Shown here one piece after another: positions 6,167 through 14,951 of a DNA stretch of 29,200 bases. Source of the DNA: SIG440 sp045596485 (GTDB lineage: Bacteria > Bacillota > Clostridia > Monoglobales > Monoglobaceae). The translations under genes and the position numbers were made by a program. Under the pieces are notes generated by a model, which was not told where the DNA came from, made no database searches, and saw nothing but the letters and a program-made list of their open reading frames with translations. Numbering within the stretch: the stretch's first letter is position 1; each line of letters starts with the position of its first letter. The stretch lies in the NCBI GenBank assembly GCA_045596485.1, contig JAZOCL010000033.1, positions 1 to 29,200 of the forward strand. The letters run 5' to 3'.

Positions 6167-7183
6167 ATGGTAATCGTAACAAAAACAAGTATACAAAAGG
6201 AAAAACTCAACTTAATGGTTGATGACTTTAAAGCAAAGGGTCTTGAGGTTGACATTATCGAGGGTACAGGCAGCATTGTTCTCGGTCTTATCGGTGACAC
6301 TCACCAGCTTGACGCTGACAGACTTCTTCTTGACCCCGACATCGAAAGAATTATGCGCGTTCAGGAGCCCTTCAAAAAAGCAAGCCGCAAATTTCACCCT
6401 GCAGATACTGTTATTGAAGTCGGCGGTGTTTCAATCGGTGACGGCAAAAAATTTGTTGTTATGGCAGGTCCCTGCAGTGTCGAAACCGAGGAACAAATTC
6501 TCACCGTTGCAAAAAGTGTGAAGACAAACGGTGCTGCCATTCTCCGTGGCGGTGCATACAAGCCCAGAACCTCGCCCTACTCCTTCCAAGGTCTTGAGCT
6601 CGAAGGTCTTGAGCTTCTCAAAAAAGCACGCCGCGAAACAGGGCTCCCCATTGTTACCGAGATTATGTGTCCATCCTTGGTTGAGGTTTTCAACGAAAAC
6701 GTTGACATCATTCAGGTAGGCGCGCGCAATATGCAGAACTTTGACCTTCTCAAGGAGCTTGGAAAGATTGAAAAGCCCATACTTCTGAAGAGAGGGCTCT
6801 CTGCAACAATCGAAGAATGGCTGATGTCTGCTGAATATATAATGGCAGGGGGCAACCACAACGTTATCCTTTGCGAAAGAGGTATCAGAACCTTTGAAAC
6901 CTACACCCGAAACACCCTTGACCTGAGCGCAATCCCTGCAATAAAGAAGCTGAGTCATCTGCCCGTTGTGGTTGACCCGTCACACTCCGCAGGAATGAGC
7001 TGGATGGTAGAGCCCTTGTCACTTGCTTCAATGGCAGTTGGTGCTGACGGCATCATCGTTGAGGTTCACAACGACCCCAAAAACGCACTTTGTGACGGTG
7101 CGCAGTCTCTTGACCTCAACCAATATGAAGCTTTGATGAACAAGCTCAGCAATATGAGTGTTCATTTTGGAAAGAAATGCTAA
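6167..7183 (+). CDS. aroF: 3-deoxy-7-phosphoheptulonate (DAHP) synthase
   Basis: First committed enzyme of the shikimate pathway: condenses phosphoenolpyruvate and erythrose 4-phosphate to DAHP. The protein has 338 residues. Residues 1-70 form a small ferredoxin-like N-terminal domain, and residues 95-335 the TIM barrel of the AroF/KDSA-like (type I-beta) class, the same layout and length as the Thermotoga enzyme. Visible active-site motifs are GPCSVE (metal ligand Cys103), LRGGAYKPRTSPYSFQG, EIMCP, QVGARNMQN, LLKRG, CERGIRTFE, DPSHSAG and VEVHNDP. In that class the N-terminal domain binds Tyr or Phe for feedback inhibition, so both enzyme and gene are probably controlled by the end products. 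It is the first gene after the attenuator, with ATG 6167 preceded by AAAGG. Confidence 0.96.
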   Translation: MVIVTKTSIQKEKLNLMVDDFKAKGLEVDIIEGTGSIVLGLIGDTHQLDADRLLLDPDIERIMRVQEPFKKASRKFHPADTVIEVGGVSIGDGKKFVVMAGPCSVETEEQILTVAKSVKTNGAAILRGGAYKPRTSPYSFQGLELEGLELLKKARRETGLPIVTEIMCPSLVEVFNENVDIIQVGARNMQNFDLLKELGKIEKPILLKRGLSATIEEWLMSAEYIMAGGNHNVILCERGIRTFETYTRNTLDLSAIPAIKKLSHLPVVVDPSHSAGMSWMVEPLSLASMAVGADGIIVEVHNDPKNALCDGAQSLDLNQYEALMNKLSNMSVHFGKKC

Positions 7184-7209
7184 AACTTTAGACTTGAGAG
7201 GTAACAGTT

Positions 7210-8070
7210 ATGGAGGAATCCGGTTTTAAAATAGCAATTATAGGTTTGGGCATTATCGGCGGTTCAATGGCCTATGCCTTGCACGGCTTCAAGGGTGCAA
7301 AAATCGCAGGATGTGACATAAATCCCGAAACACGCAGGAAAGCATTAGACGCCAATGCAGTTGACGAGGTTTTCGAAAGCCCCTCTCCCGCAATCGAAAA
7401 CGCCGACCTGGTGGTGCTTTGTGTGTACCCTGAGCTTATAACAAGGATTGTGGCAGAAAACAGCTCCGTCTTCAAAAAGGGTGCTGTCATCACCGATGTC
7501 TGCGGCGTAAAAACAAAGCTTGCCAGAGACATTTCAAAAATTTTGCCCGAAGGCACAACCTATGTTGGCGGTCACCCTATGGCAGGCAAAGAAACCGACG
7601 GCTTTGACAGCGCAGCTCCCGAGCTTTTCGGTATGTGCGGCTACATTATCACTCCCATCGAAGGCTCAACCCCTGAGGCAATCAATCTGGTATGTGATAT
7701 GGCAAAATTTGTTGGTGCAACCCGAATCACAATGGCAACACCCGAAGAGCACGACAGCGTTATTGCATACACAAGCGACCTGATGCATATTTCAGCATCC
7801 GCACTCTGCCTTGACTATAACCCCAAAATGAACCGAGCCTACACCGCAGGTGCATTTCGCGACTGTACCCGAATTGCAAACATCAACCCTCAGCTTTGGA
7901 GTCAACTTTTTCTTGAAAACAAGGGATTTTTGCTTGAAGAGCTAAATTCTTTTATTGTCTCCGTAACCAAATTCAAAACAGCAATTGAAGCCGACGACAA
8001 AGCGGAGCTTGAAAGGCTTCTTTCCTCTGTCAGAGAAAATAAATTGACAATGCAGGCAAAAGAACCCTAA
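7210..8070 (+). CDS. tyrA: Prephenate dehydrogenase
   Basis: Oxidatively decarboxylates prephenate to 4-hydroxyphenylpyruvate, the Tyr branch. The 286-residue protein starts with a Rossmann nucleotide-binding loop (IIGLGIIGGS, residues 10-19). It continues with DVCGVK and GGHPMAGKE (the catalytic-region His motif) and an HDSVIAYTSDLMHISA helix typical of the TyrA dimerisation/active-site domain. There is no chorismate mutase or ACT domain attached, so it is a minimal TyrA. The start at 7210 is preceded by GAGAGGTAAC and lies 26 bases after aroF. Because aroF and tyrA sit between the attenuator and the internal promoter, they should be the genes most tightly tied to the leader control. Confidence 0.95.
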   Translation: MEESGFKIAIIGLGIIGGSMAYALHGFKGAKIAGCDINPETRRKALDANAVDEVFESPSPAIENADLVVLCVYPELITRIVAENSSVFKKGAVITDVCGVKTKLARDISKILPEGTTYVGGHPMAGKETDGFDSAAPELFGMCGYIITPIEGSTPEAINLVCDMAKFVGATRITMATPEEHDSVIAYTSDLMHISASALCLDYNPKMNRAYTAGAFRDCTRIANINPQLWSQLFLENKGFLLEELNSFIVSVTKFKTAIEADDKAELERLLSSVRENKLTMQAKEP

Positions 8071-8075
8071 AAATG

Positions 8076-8104
8076 TTGAAATTCGCAGAAATATATGGTA
8101 AAAT
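8076..8104 (+). promoter_or_regulatory. Candidate internal promoter before aroB
   Basis: TTGAAA (8076-8081), a 17-base spacer and TAAAAT (8099-8104) lie in the longest gap inside the operon (68 bases), 34 bases ahead of the aroB start. No terminator separates tyrA from aroB, so this would be a secondary promoter. Confidence 0.6.
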
Positions 8105-8138
8105 AATAAGATAGTTCTTTTCAGAAGGAGTTTTAATA

Positions 8139-9194
8139 ATGCAGACTTTACGCGTAAACCTCCCAGGCAGGGAGTATGACATAAAAATCGAAAAGGGAAT
8201 CTTTGACAAAGCAGGTGAGCTTATTGGAGAAATACACAAGCCCTGCAGGATTGCTGTTGTGACAGACAGCAACGTGGGTCCTCTTTACGGTGAAAGACTT
8301 CTTTTGTCACTTTCCGCGGTTGGTTTTGACGCCAAAATTATTACTGTTCCTGCAGGAGAAAGCTCAAAGTCGCTTGAAATGCTGAGCAAGCTTTATGCCG
8401 AAATGCTGGGTATGGGGCTCACCCGAACAGACCTGATTGTTGCCCTTGGCGGCGGCGTTGTGGGTGACCTTACAGGCTTTTGTGCCTCAACCCTCCTTCG
8501 CGGAATTCCCCTTGTTCAGATTCCCACAACCCTTTTGGCTCAGGTTGACAGCAGTGTAGGCGGCAAGGTTGCCGTAAATCTTCCTCAGGGCAAAAATCTG
8601 GTTGGCGCATTTTATCAGCCAAAGCTTGTTATAATTGACCCGAATTGCCTTGAAACCCTCTCTGACCGTGTATTCTGCGACGGAATGGCCGAGGTCATCA
8701 AATACGGCGTTATTCTTGATGAAGCTCTCTTTAAAAAAATTGAGAGCAAGCCCTCCAGATGTGAGATTATGGATATTATTGAATACGTGGTTTACCGCTC
8801 CTGCGACCTCAAACGCACAGTTGTCGAAGAGGACGAGCTCGACACAGGCGGCAGAATGATTCTCAACTTTGGTCACACCTTTGGGCACGTAATCGAAAAG
8901 AAATACAACTTCACAGACTATACCCACGGTGAGGCGGTTGCCGCAGGAATGGTTATGGCTGCAGAATACGGCGAGCACTGCGGCATCACACCAAGGGGAA
9001 TCTCCTCACGCATTGCCAAGCTGATTGAAAAGTTCAATCTTCCCACAAAAACCGGTATTGACCGACAGTCACTTCTTGATGCTGTAAAGGTTGACAAAAA
9101 AGGCGAAGGTAATCTTGTCGCCCTTGTTATACCCGAAAAAATCGGCAAGGTAGTCCTCAAAAGAACAAAAAAGGACGGTATCTGGATATGGTAA
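8139..9194 (+). CDS. aroB: 3-dehydroquinate synthase
   Basis: Second shikimate step: NAD- and metal-dependent cyclisation of DAHP to 3-dehydroquinate. The 351-residue length is normal. Motifs in order are VALGGGVVGDLTGF (NAD-binding glycine loop), QIPTTLLAQVDSSVGGKVAVN (substrate and phosphate contacts), DGMAEVIKYGVI (metal Glu) and NFGHTFGHVIE with HGEAVAAGM (metal His residues). The ATG at 8139 has AAGGAG at ideal distance. The gene follows a candidate internal promoter, and its last 7 bases overlap the aroA start, so the two are translationally coupled. Confidence 0.96.
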   Translation: MQTLRVNLPGREYDIKIEKGIFDKAGELIGEIHKPCRIAVVTDSNVGPLYGERLLLSLSAVGFDAKIITVPAGESSKSLEMLSKLYAEMLGMGLTRTDLIVALGGGVVGDLTGFCASTLLRGIPLVQIPTTLLAQVDSSVGGKVAVNLPQGKNLVGAFYQPKLVIIDPNCLETLSDRVFCDGMAEVIKYGVILDEALFKKIESKPSRCEIMDIIEYVVYRSCDLKRTVVEEDELDTGGRMILNFGHTFGHVIEKKYNFTDYTHGEAVAAGMVMAAEYGEHCGITPRGISSRIAKLIEKFNLPTKTGIDRQSLLDAVKVDKKGEGNLVALVIPEKIGKVVLKRTKKDGIWIW

Positions 9195-10450
9195 AAATAA
9201 CCCCTCAGGTTCTTGCGGGAACTGTTCAGGCTCCGCCCTCAAAGAGCTTTGCCCACCGTGCGGTTATTGGTGCATTTCTGGCAGGCGATACCTGCAAGAT
9301 AAAAAATCTCCATCTTTCGGCAGATGTTTCTGCCACATTGGACTGCGTATCAAAGCTTGGTGCAAAGTGGAAATACAGCGAAAAAAACTATACCGCAACC
9401 ATTGAAAAGGGCAATACAAAATCCTCTGCTGTTTTGCTTGACTGCGGCGAAAGCGGCTCCACCCTTCGCTTTTTCATTCCAATAGCAATGGCAATGAGAG
9501 ACGAAGTAAGCTTTACAGGTCACGGACGGCTTATGAAAAGACCCCTTGACCCCTATTTTGAAATATTTAAAGAAAAGAATATAAGCTATACCCTCAACGA
9601 CGGAATTCTCAACGTCAAAGGTCGGCTCACTGCAGGAGAATACAAAATCGACGGAACCGTGAGCTCACAGTTCATAACGGGACTTCTCTTTGCGCTCCCC
9701 CTTCTTGATGGTGACAGCCAAATCACAATCAAAGGTACTCTAACCTCAAGGGCATATGTTGACATCACTCTTGACGTAATGAAGAAATTCGGTATTGAGA
9801 TTGAAAACAAAAATTACTCTTCCTTTGTTATAAAAGGAAATCAAAGATACATTGCACAAAGCTACATCGTGGAGGGTGACTTTTCACAGGCCGCCTTTTG
9901 GTTGGTGGCAGGAGCTATGGGCTGTGACGTTATCTGCTCGGGTCTCGACGAAAAGAGCCTTCAGGGCGACAAAAAGATTATCAAAATTATTGAGTCCACG
10001 GGTGCAGTCGTGGAGCGTGTCGGCAAAAATTCACTCCGTGCCCGTCACAATACAAATATGAAGGGCATAACCGTTGATGCAGATGCTGTTCCTGACCTCG
10101 TTCCCATTCTTGCTGTGCTGCTCTGCTTCTGCAAGGGCAAAAGCAGAATCGAGAACGCGGGGCGTCTCCGCATAAAAGAAAGCGACCGTCTTGCTGCAAT
10201 TACCGCAGAGCTCAAAAAGATGGGCGCAAATATTTTTGAAGGCACCGACTATCTTGAAATTGAAGGCAAGCAGATTTTGACAGGCGCCGAGGTTTCATCC
10301 TGGAACGACCACCGCATTGCAATGGCCGCAGCAATTGCTGCCTGTCGGTGCGAGGGTGAGGTTTCCATTGATGGAGCAAAAAAATCGGTGAAAAAATCAT
10401 ACCCGAACTTTTTTGAAGATTACCAAGCTTTAGGAGGCGAAATTGAATGA
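9188..10450 (+). CDS. aroA: 3-phosphoshikimate 1-carboxyvinyltransferase (EPSP synthase)
   Basis: Transfers the enolpyruvyl group of PEP to shikimate 3-phosphate. At 420 residues it is full length for the two-lobed EPSP synthase fold. Visible motifs are PPSKSFAHRA near residue 16 (substrate-binding Lys), DCGESGSTLRFF, VSSQFITGLLFALP, RIKESDRLAA and NDHRIAMAAAIAA. Sequence at the first lobe differs from the enterobacterial LPGSKSVSNR form, as is usual in Gram-positive enzymes. The start overlaps aroB by 7 bases and has only a weak ribosome binding site, in keeping with translational coupling. The stop overlaps the aroC start as ATGA. Confidence 0.96.
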   Translation: MVKITPQVLAGTVQAPPSKSFAHRAVIGAFLAGDTCKIKNLHLSADVSATLDCVSKLGAKWKYSEKNYTATIEKGNTKSSAVLLDCGESGSTLRFFIPIAMAMRDEVSFTGHGRLMKRPLDPYFEIFKEKNISYTLNDGILNVKGRLTAGEYKIDGTVSSQFITGLLFALPLLDGDSQITIKGTLTSRAYVDITLDVMKKFGIEIENKNYSSFVIKGNQRYIAQSYIVEGDFSQAAFWLVAGAMGCDVICSGLDEKSLQGDKKIIKIIESTGAVVERVGKNSLRARHNTNMKGITVDADAVPDLVPILAVLLCFCKGKSRIENAGRLRIKESDRLAAITAELKKMGANIFEGTDYLEIEGKQILTGAEVSSWNDHRIAMAAAIAACRCEGEVSIDGAKKSVKKSYPNFFEDYQALGGEIE

Positions 10451-11514
10451 ACACTTGGGGCAGCAAACTGAAAATCAGCATTTTTGGCGAATCCCACGGA
10501 GTCGGCATTGGCGTGGTTATTGACGGAATTCCGTCAGGACTTGAGCTGGATATGGATTTTATCCGCAGCGAAATGCAGCGCCGTGCGCCGGGCAGAGACA
10601 AGCTCTCAACCCCCCGAAAGGAAGCCGATGAGGTTGAAATTCTGTCAGGGGTTTTCGAGAGCAAAACCTCGGGCACTCCCATCTGCGGAATTATCCGCAA
10701 CACCAACACAAGCTCCAAAGACTACACTCCCAACCTCCTTCGCCCCGGTCACGCAGACTTCACAGGCTTTCAAAAATACGGAGCTTCACACGACTTTCGT
10801 GGCGGCGGACATTTTTCGGGCAGAATAACTGCACCTCTGGTTTTTGCAGGAGCAATTGCGAAACAGGTTCTCGCCCAAGAGGGTATCACAATCGGCTCCC
10901 ACATAAAGTCAGTCCACGGCGTTTCGGAAGGCTCCTTTCTTGACTGTGAGCTGACAGAGGAATTTCTGAAAGACATTTCAGCAAAGTCCTTCCCCGTAAT
11001 TTCCGACGAAATCGGTGAAAAAATGCAAAAGGAAATCACCGACGCCGCAGCCGACAAAAATTCGGTGGGCGGAATCATCGAGTGTGCAGCAATCGGCATA
11101 GGCCCCGGCTTTGGGTCGCCGTTTTTCGCATCGGTCGAAAGTCTGATTTCATCAATGATGTTTTCAATCCCCGCAGTAAAGGGCATTGAATTCGGCAAAG
11201 GCTTTGACCTTGCTGAAATTACAGGCTTTGAGGCAAACGACCCCTTTGAAACCGACGGAAATTTAATCCGCACGGCAACAAACAACAACGGCGGTATTAA
11301 CGGTGGCATAACAAACGGTATGCCCATCGTGTTCTCGGTGGCTGTAAAGCCTACCCCGTCAATTGCAAAAGCACAAAAAACCGTTGATACGAACACAATG
11401 CAAAATACCACAGTGGAAATAAACGGCAGGCACGACCCCTGCATTGTTCAGCGTGCAGCAGTTGTTGTTGAATGTGCCGCAGCACTTGCTATCTTAGAAA
11501 GCAAATTAATCTGA
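10447..11514 (+). CDS. aroC: Chorismate synthase
   Basis: Last common step: anti-1,4-elimination of phosphate from EPSP to chorismate, needing reduced FMN. The 355-residue protein carries all family signatures: GESHGVGIGVVIDGIPSG at the N-terminus, GRDKLSTPRKEADEVEILSG, RPGHADF, DFRGGGHFSGRITAPLV and, late in the chain, a GGINGGITNGMPI signature. AGGAGG lies inside the end of aroA, 9 bases before ATG 10447, and the four-base ATGA overlap couples it to aroA. Nothing unusual was seen in its conserved residues. Confidence 0.97.
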   Translation: MNTWGSKLKISIFGESHGVGIGVVIDGIPSGLELDMDFIRSEMQRRAPGRDKLSTPRKEADEVEILSGVFESKTSGTPICGIIRNTNTSSKDYTPNLLRPGHADFTGFQKYGASHDFRGGGHFSGRITAPLVFAGAIAKQVLAQEGITIGSHIKSVHGVSEGSFLDCELTEEFLKDISAKSFPVISDEIGEKMQKEITDAAADKNSVGGIIECAAIGIGPGFGSPFFASVESLISSMMFSIPAVKGIEFGKGFDLAEITGFEANDPFETDGNLIRTATNNNGGINGGITNGMPIVFSVAVKPTPSIAKAQKTVDTNTMQNTTVEINGRHDPCIVQRAAVVVECAAALAILESKLI

Positions 11515-11528
11515 AGAAGGTATCATCT

Positions 11529-12671
11529 ATGAACGATCTTGAAATTCAAAGAAAAAAAATAGACGAAATCGACAAACAGCTTCTGCCACTCTTTCTCGAA
11601 AGAATGAACTGCAGCAAGGCGGTTGCCGATTACAAGCGCAAAAATAATATGCCCGTCCTCGACAAAGCCCGCGAGAAAGCAATTCTTGACCACAAAATGT
11701 CTCTTGTGGAGCCCGAAAAGGCTACCGCTGTCCGTGACTTTTTTTCGTCAATAATGTCAATCAGCAGAGCTGCTCAGCGCAAGCTTCTTGCACCTGACAA
11801 AGCAAATATTGACCTGGAAAAAATCTTTGATACGGGCAGTCTCAAGCCCGACCCCACGGTGGTTTTTCAAGGTGTTGCAGGGGCAAACAGCGAAACCGCA
11901 CTTATGAGAATTTTCGGCGATGACTGCAAGCGCATTAACGTTATGACCTTTGGCGAAACCCTTGAGGCAGTTGAAAAAGGCGAAGCAGACTATGCGGTTC
12001 TTCCTCTCGAAAACTCCTCAACAGGCTCGATTTCAGGGGTATATGACCTCCTTGAAACACGTAACTTTTGTATTGTGGGCGAGGTTGATGTTCCCATTGA
12101 GCATTGTCTTGTGTCTCTTCCCGATGCTGAACTTTCGGACATCGAAACGGTTTATTCCCACGAGCAGGGCTATCTACAGTGCAAGGAATTTTTCAAACGC
12201 TACCCCAAAATCGAATTTCAGGCATACTACAACACAGCCCTTGCCGCAAAGCTGATTGCGGGTATGGGCGACAAGTCAAAGGCTGCAATTTCAGACCCCA
12301 GATGCGCAAGCCTCTATGGTCTCAAAATTCTTGCCGACGACATCAGCACAAGCCACAACAACGTTACACGTTTTGCTGCGGTTGCAAAGCGCGGTGTTCT
12401 GAACAAGGGCTGCGGAAAAATCAGCGTGCTCTTCACTCTTCCAAACGAAAGCGGTGCCCTCAGCCATATTCTCTCGGAATTTTCAATCAATGACCTGAAT
12501 ATGGTAAAGATTGAATCCCGACCCCGCCGTGACAAAAATTTTGAATATATGTTCTTTGTGGATTTTGAAGGAAATCTTCTTGACGAAAAGGTTCAGCGTG
12601 TTATGGGCACCCTTGCCGAAAGTACATCATACCTCAAAATTTTGGGTAACTACCCTCTCCCGAAGGAGTAA
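11529..12671 (+). CDS. pheA: Bifunctional chorismate mutase/prephenate dehydratase
   Basis: Converts chorismate to prephenate and then to phenylpyruvate, the Phe branch. The 380-residue protein has three parts: an AroQ-type chorismate mutase helix bundle (about 1-90; IQRKKIDEIDKQLLPLFLER), the prephenate dehydratase domain (about 110-285; VFQGVAGANSE, LPLENSSTGSI and the catalytic HNNVTRF), and a C-terminal ACT domain (about 300-375; NESGALSHIL and IESRP, the Phe-binding signatures). The ACT domain implies feedback inhibition by Phe. ATG 11529 is preferred over an earlier in-frame ATG at 11472, which lies inside aroC, because GAAGAAGG precedes it and the mutase homology starts there. As tyrA has no mutase domain, this protein is the only visible source of prephenate in the window. 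Confidence 0.96.
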   Translation: MNDLEIQRKKIDEIDKQLLPLFLERMNCSKAVADYKRKNNMPVLDKAREKAILDHKMSLVEPEKATAVRDFFSSIMSISRAAQRKLLAPDKANIDLEKIFDTGSLKPDPTVVFQGVAGANSETALMRIFGDDCKRINVMTFGETLEAVEKGEADYAVLPLENSSTGSISGVYDLLETRNFCIVGEVDVPIEHCLVSLPDAELSDIETVYSHEQGYLQCKEFFKRYPKIEFQAYYNTALAAKLIAGMGDKSKAAISDPRCASLYGLKILADDISTSHNNVTRFAAVAKRGVLNKGCGKISVLFTLPNESGALSHILSEFSINDLNMVKIESRPRRDKNFEYMFFVDFEGNLLDEKVQRVMGTLAESTSYLKILGNYPLPKE

Positions 12672-12677
12672 AACCAT

Positions 12678-13181
12678 ATGAAAAATATTATTCTCATCGG
12701 TATGCCCGGCTGCGGAAAAACAACAATCGGCAAAAAGCTCGCAAAAAAGCTGAACCGTGAATTTATTGATTCCGACCAGGTGTTTGTGGACAAAATCGGA
12801 ACCAATATATCCGATTTTTTTGTTGCTCACAGCGAAACAGAGTTCCGTAGCGAAGAAACCGCCATTCTGCGTCAGCTGACCCAAAAATCGGGCTGCATAA
12901 TCGCAACAGGCGGCGGCATTGTCGAAAGAGCCGAAAACAAAGATATTCTTAAAAGCGGCGGCATTGTGGTATTCATCAACCGCTCCCCCGAAGACATCAT
13001 CGAATGCATCAATGTTTCGACACGACCGCTCCTTGCCGACGACAAAAACAGAATTTTTGAGCTCTACAAAAGACGTCTTTCAAAATACAAGGACTTTTGT
13101 CATATTGAAGTAAAAAACAGCGGTCCCTTCAGGCTGCTGACAGATAAAATTATAAACGAGGTGAACAGTTACAATGGCTGA
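12678..13181 (+). CDS. aroK: Shikimate kinase
   Basis: Phosphorylates shikimate at the 3-hydroxyl with ATP. The 167-residue protein is a P-loop kinase: Walker A GMPGCGKTTIGKK (residues 8-20), DSD motif at the shikimate and Mg site, TEFRSEE with the substrate-binding Arg, and the TGGGIV loop. The lid region has RPLL with the catalytic Arg. AAGGAG precedes the ATG, which is only 6 bases after pheA. The end overlaps aroQ by 8 bases. Confidence 0.95.
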   Translation: MKNIILIGMPGCGKTTIGKKLAKKLNREFIDSDQVFVDKIGTNISDFFVAHSETEFRSEETAILRQLTQKSGCIIATGGGIVERAENKDILKSGGIVVFINRSPEDIIECINVSTRPLLADDKNRIFELYKRRLSKYKDFCHIEVKNSGPFRLLTDKIINEVNSYNG

Positions 13182-13626
13182 AAAAATTATGGTAATCAAC
13201 GGACCAAACCTGAATATGCTGGGAATCCGCGAACCGAGTGTTTACGGAAGCCAAAGCTATGCCGACCTTGAGGCATATATCGAGAGCTACGCCGAAAAAA
13301 TGGGTGTTGAAGTAACCGTTCTTCAGAGCAACAGCGAGGGTGAAATAATCGACTTCATCCATCACGCTCTGGGAAGCTACGACGGAATTATCATCAATCC
13401 CGGTGCATACACTCACTACAGCTACGCAATCCACGATGCACTTTCGTCGGTGAAAATCCCCGCAATTGAGGTTCATATTTCAAACATTCACAAGCGTGAG
13501 GAATTCCGTCACAAGTCGGTGACCGCTCCTGCCTGCGTGGGTCAGGTCGCAGGTCTCGGCTTCCGCGGCTATACTCTTGCTCTCGACTATCTGAAAGAAA
13601 CGGCAAGTGATAAAAATGAAGACTAA
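13174..13626 (+). CDS. aroQ: 3-dehydroquinate dehydratase, type II
   Basis: Dehydrates 3-dehydroquinate to 3-dehydroshikimate by the type II (trans) mechanism, as a small dodecameric flavodoxin-like protein. All signature segments are present in 150 residues: NGPNLNMLGIREPSVYG (with catalytic Tyr), QSNSEGEIIDFIH, INPGAYTHYSYAIHDAL (substrate Asn and catalytic His) and EVHISNIHKREEFRHKS. GAGGTG, 11 bases upstream, serves as the ribosome binding site inside aroK. The 3' end overlaps the aroE start by 11 bases. Confidence 0.96.
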   Translation: MAEKIMVINGPNLNMLGIREPSVYGSQSYADLEAYIESYAEKMGVEVTVLQSNSEGEIIDFIHHALGSYDGIIINPGAYTHYSYAIHDALSSVKIPAIEVHISNIHKREEFRHKSVTAPACVGQVAGLGFRGYTLALDYLKETASDKNED

Positions 13627-14467
13627 TCTTGCAGTAATCGGCGACCCAATCGCCCATAGTCTTTCTCCCGTTATCCACACAACTGTTCTTGAGGAGCTGG
13701 GGATTGACTACACTTATGAAAAAATCCGAATTGCAAAGGGCGGCCTTCCTCCCTTTTTGGTGAGCGACGGGTGTTTTTCTATGAAGGGCTTCAATCTGAC
13801 AATGCCCCACAAGCAGGATGTTATGCCGCACCTTGACTTCATCGACCGTGATGCGCAGGTTTTTGACGCTGTAAACACCGTCAAGGTTGAAGGCAAACGG
13901 CTTTTGGGCTACAATACCGACGGTATGGGCTGTCTTCGTGCAATTGAGGGCAAGGGCTTTAAATGTAAGGGCAAAAATATTGTAATTTTCGGTGCAGGTG
14001 GCGTTGTTTCAACAGTTGCACTCAAAATGGCACTTGAAAAAGCAAGCTCAATTGTTGTTCTCAACCGCACCCTGAAAACCGCCGAAGCGCTCGCCGAAAA
14101 CGTTCTCAAAAGAACAGGCAAAAAGGTCACAACCGGTGAGCTGACTCCCGACCAAATGACAAAATACTGCGAAGGCTGTGATATTCTTATCAACGGCACA
14201 CCTCTCGGTATGGAGGGCATTGACCGTGACTTTGAGGACTTTTCGTTTTTGGAGGTATTGCGCCCTGACGCATTGGTTCATGACCTGATTTACAAGCCCG
14301 AAATGACAACTCTTTTGCTCCGTGCAGATGCTCTGGGGCTTGACACCCTCAATGGGCTTGGAATGCTCATATATCAAGGTCTTCTGGCTGATGAGATTTT
14401 TCTTGAAACCACCCTTGATTTCCCTTATTTCAAGAGCAAAATCGAAAAACGTATAAAAAAATTGTAA
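13616..14467 (+). CDS. aroE: Shikimate dehydrogenase
   Basis: Reduces 3-dehydroshikimate to shikimate with NADPH and completes the pathway. The N-terminal substrate domain shows GDPIAHSLSPVIH (shikimate-binding Ser pair) and FNLTMPHKQD with the catalytic Lys. The nucleotide domain shows NTDGMG and GAGGVVSTVAL near residue 125, and the C-terminus carries GLGMLIYQG. I chose ATG 13616 (283 residues); a GTG at 13607 in the same frame is an alternative, and neither has a clear ribosome binding site, as expected for coupling to the overlapping aroQ. It is the last gene of the operon. No strong terminator follows, only an AT-rich inverted repeat, so some transcripts may run into rpmE. Confidence 0.95.
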   Translation: MKTNLAVIGDPIAHSLSPVIHTTVLEELGIDYTYEKIRIAKGGLPPFLVSDGCFSMKGFNLTMPHKQDVMPHLDFIDRDAQVFDAVNTVKVEGKRLLGYNTDGMGCLRAIEGKGFKCKGKNIVIFGAGGVVSTVALKMALEKASSIVVLNRTLKTAEALAENVLKRTGKKVTTGELTPDQMTKYCEGCDILINGTPLGMEGIDRDFEDFSFLEVLRPDALVHDLIYKPEMTTLLLRADALGLDTLNGLGMLIYQGLLADEIFLETTLDFPYFKSKIEKRIKKL

Positions 14468-14484
14468 TTTTTTAAAAAATATAC

Positions 14485-14513
14485 TTGCAATTATCAAATT
14501 GTTATGGTATAAT
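14485..14513 (+). promoter_or_regulatory. rpmE promoter
   Basis: TTGCAA (14485-14490), a 17-base spacer and a perfect TATAAT (14508-14513) lie about 50 bases ahead of the rpmE start codon. Confidence 0.8.
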
Positions 14514-14562
14514 GAACAATGCTGATTTAGCTACTAACTCTAAAGAAAGAGGTGAAATATAG

Positions 14563-14769
14563 ATGAAAGCAGGAATACATCCCGATTATAAGGAAACAAC
14601 TATCAAGTGTGCTTGTGGTAATGTAATTGAAACAGGTTCAACAAAAGAGAATGTTTCTATCGAAATTTGCTCAGCTTGCCATCCTTTCTATACCGGTAAG
14701 CAGAAGTTGGTTGACACAGGCGGACGTGTTGACAAGTTCAGAAAACGTTTCGGTCTCGAGGCAAAATAG
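14563..14769 (+). CDS. rpmE: 50S ribosomal protein L31 (zinc-binding form)
   Basis: A 68-residue ribosomal protein of the large-subunit central protuberance and intersubunit bridge. It begins MKAGIHPDYKET and carries the zinc-ligand pattern of the C+ paralogue: CAC at residues 16-18 and CSAC (Cys37 and Cys40 by count). A zinc-independent C- paralogue, if the organism has one, is not in this window. AGAGGTGA precedes the start at good spacing. It has its own promoter and terminator. Confidence 0.97.
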   Translation: MKAGIHPDYKETTIKCACGNVIETGSTKENVSIEICSACHPFYTGKQKLVDTGGRVDKFRKRFGLEAK

Positions 14770-14860
14770 TTTTATTTTGTCATACCGAACAAATACCATT
14801 TTAGGAAATGTCTTTTAAGGATGTTTCAAATAAGTTTAAAATTAAAAATTCTACACCAAA

Positions 14861-14890
14861 AACAGCCGGAGATTGTCCGGCTGTTTTAAT
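14861..14890 (+). terminator. Terminator of rpmE
   Basis: AACAGCCGGA and TCCGGCTGTT form a perfect 10-bp stem around GATTG, followed by a short T-rich tail (TTTTAATTT). It lies about 90 bases after the rpmE stop; the bases between are AT-rich and show no ORF. Confidence 0.8.
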
Positions 14891-14951
14891 TTATCCGATT
14901 TCTTTAAACGCCATTCTGCAACAATTTTTTCAAAAAAATTCAAATTACCCC

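Noticed and set aside
10770..11444. 224-codon minus-strand ORF inside aroC
   Set aside because: Complementary frame of a gene with all chorismate synthase signatures; no start signal.
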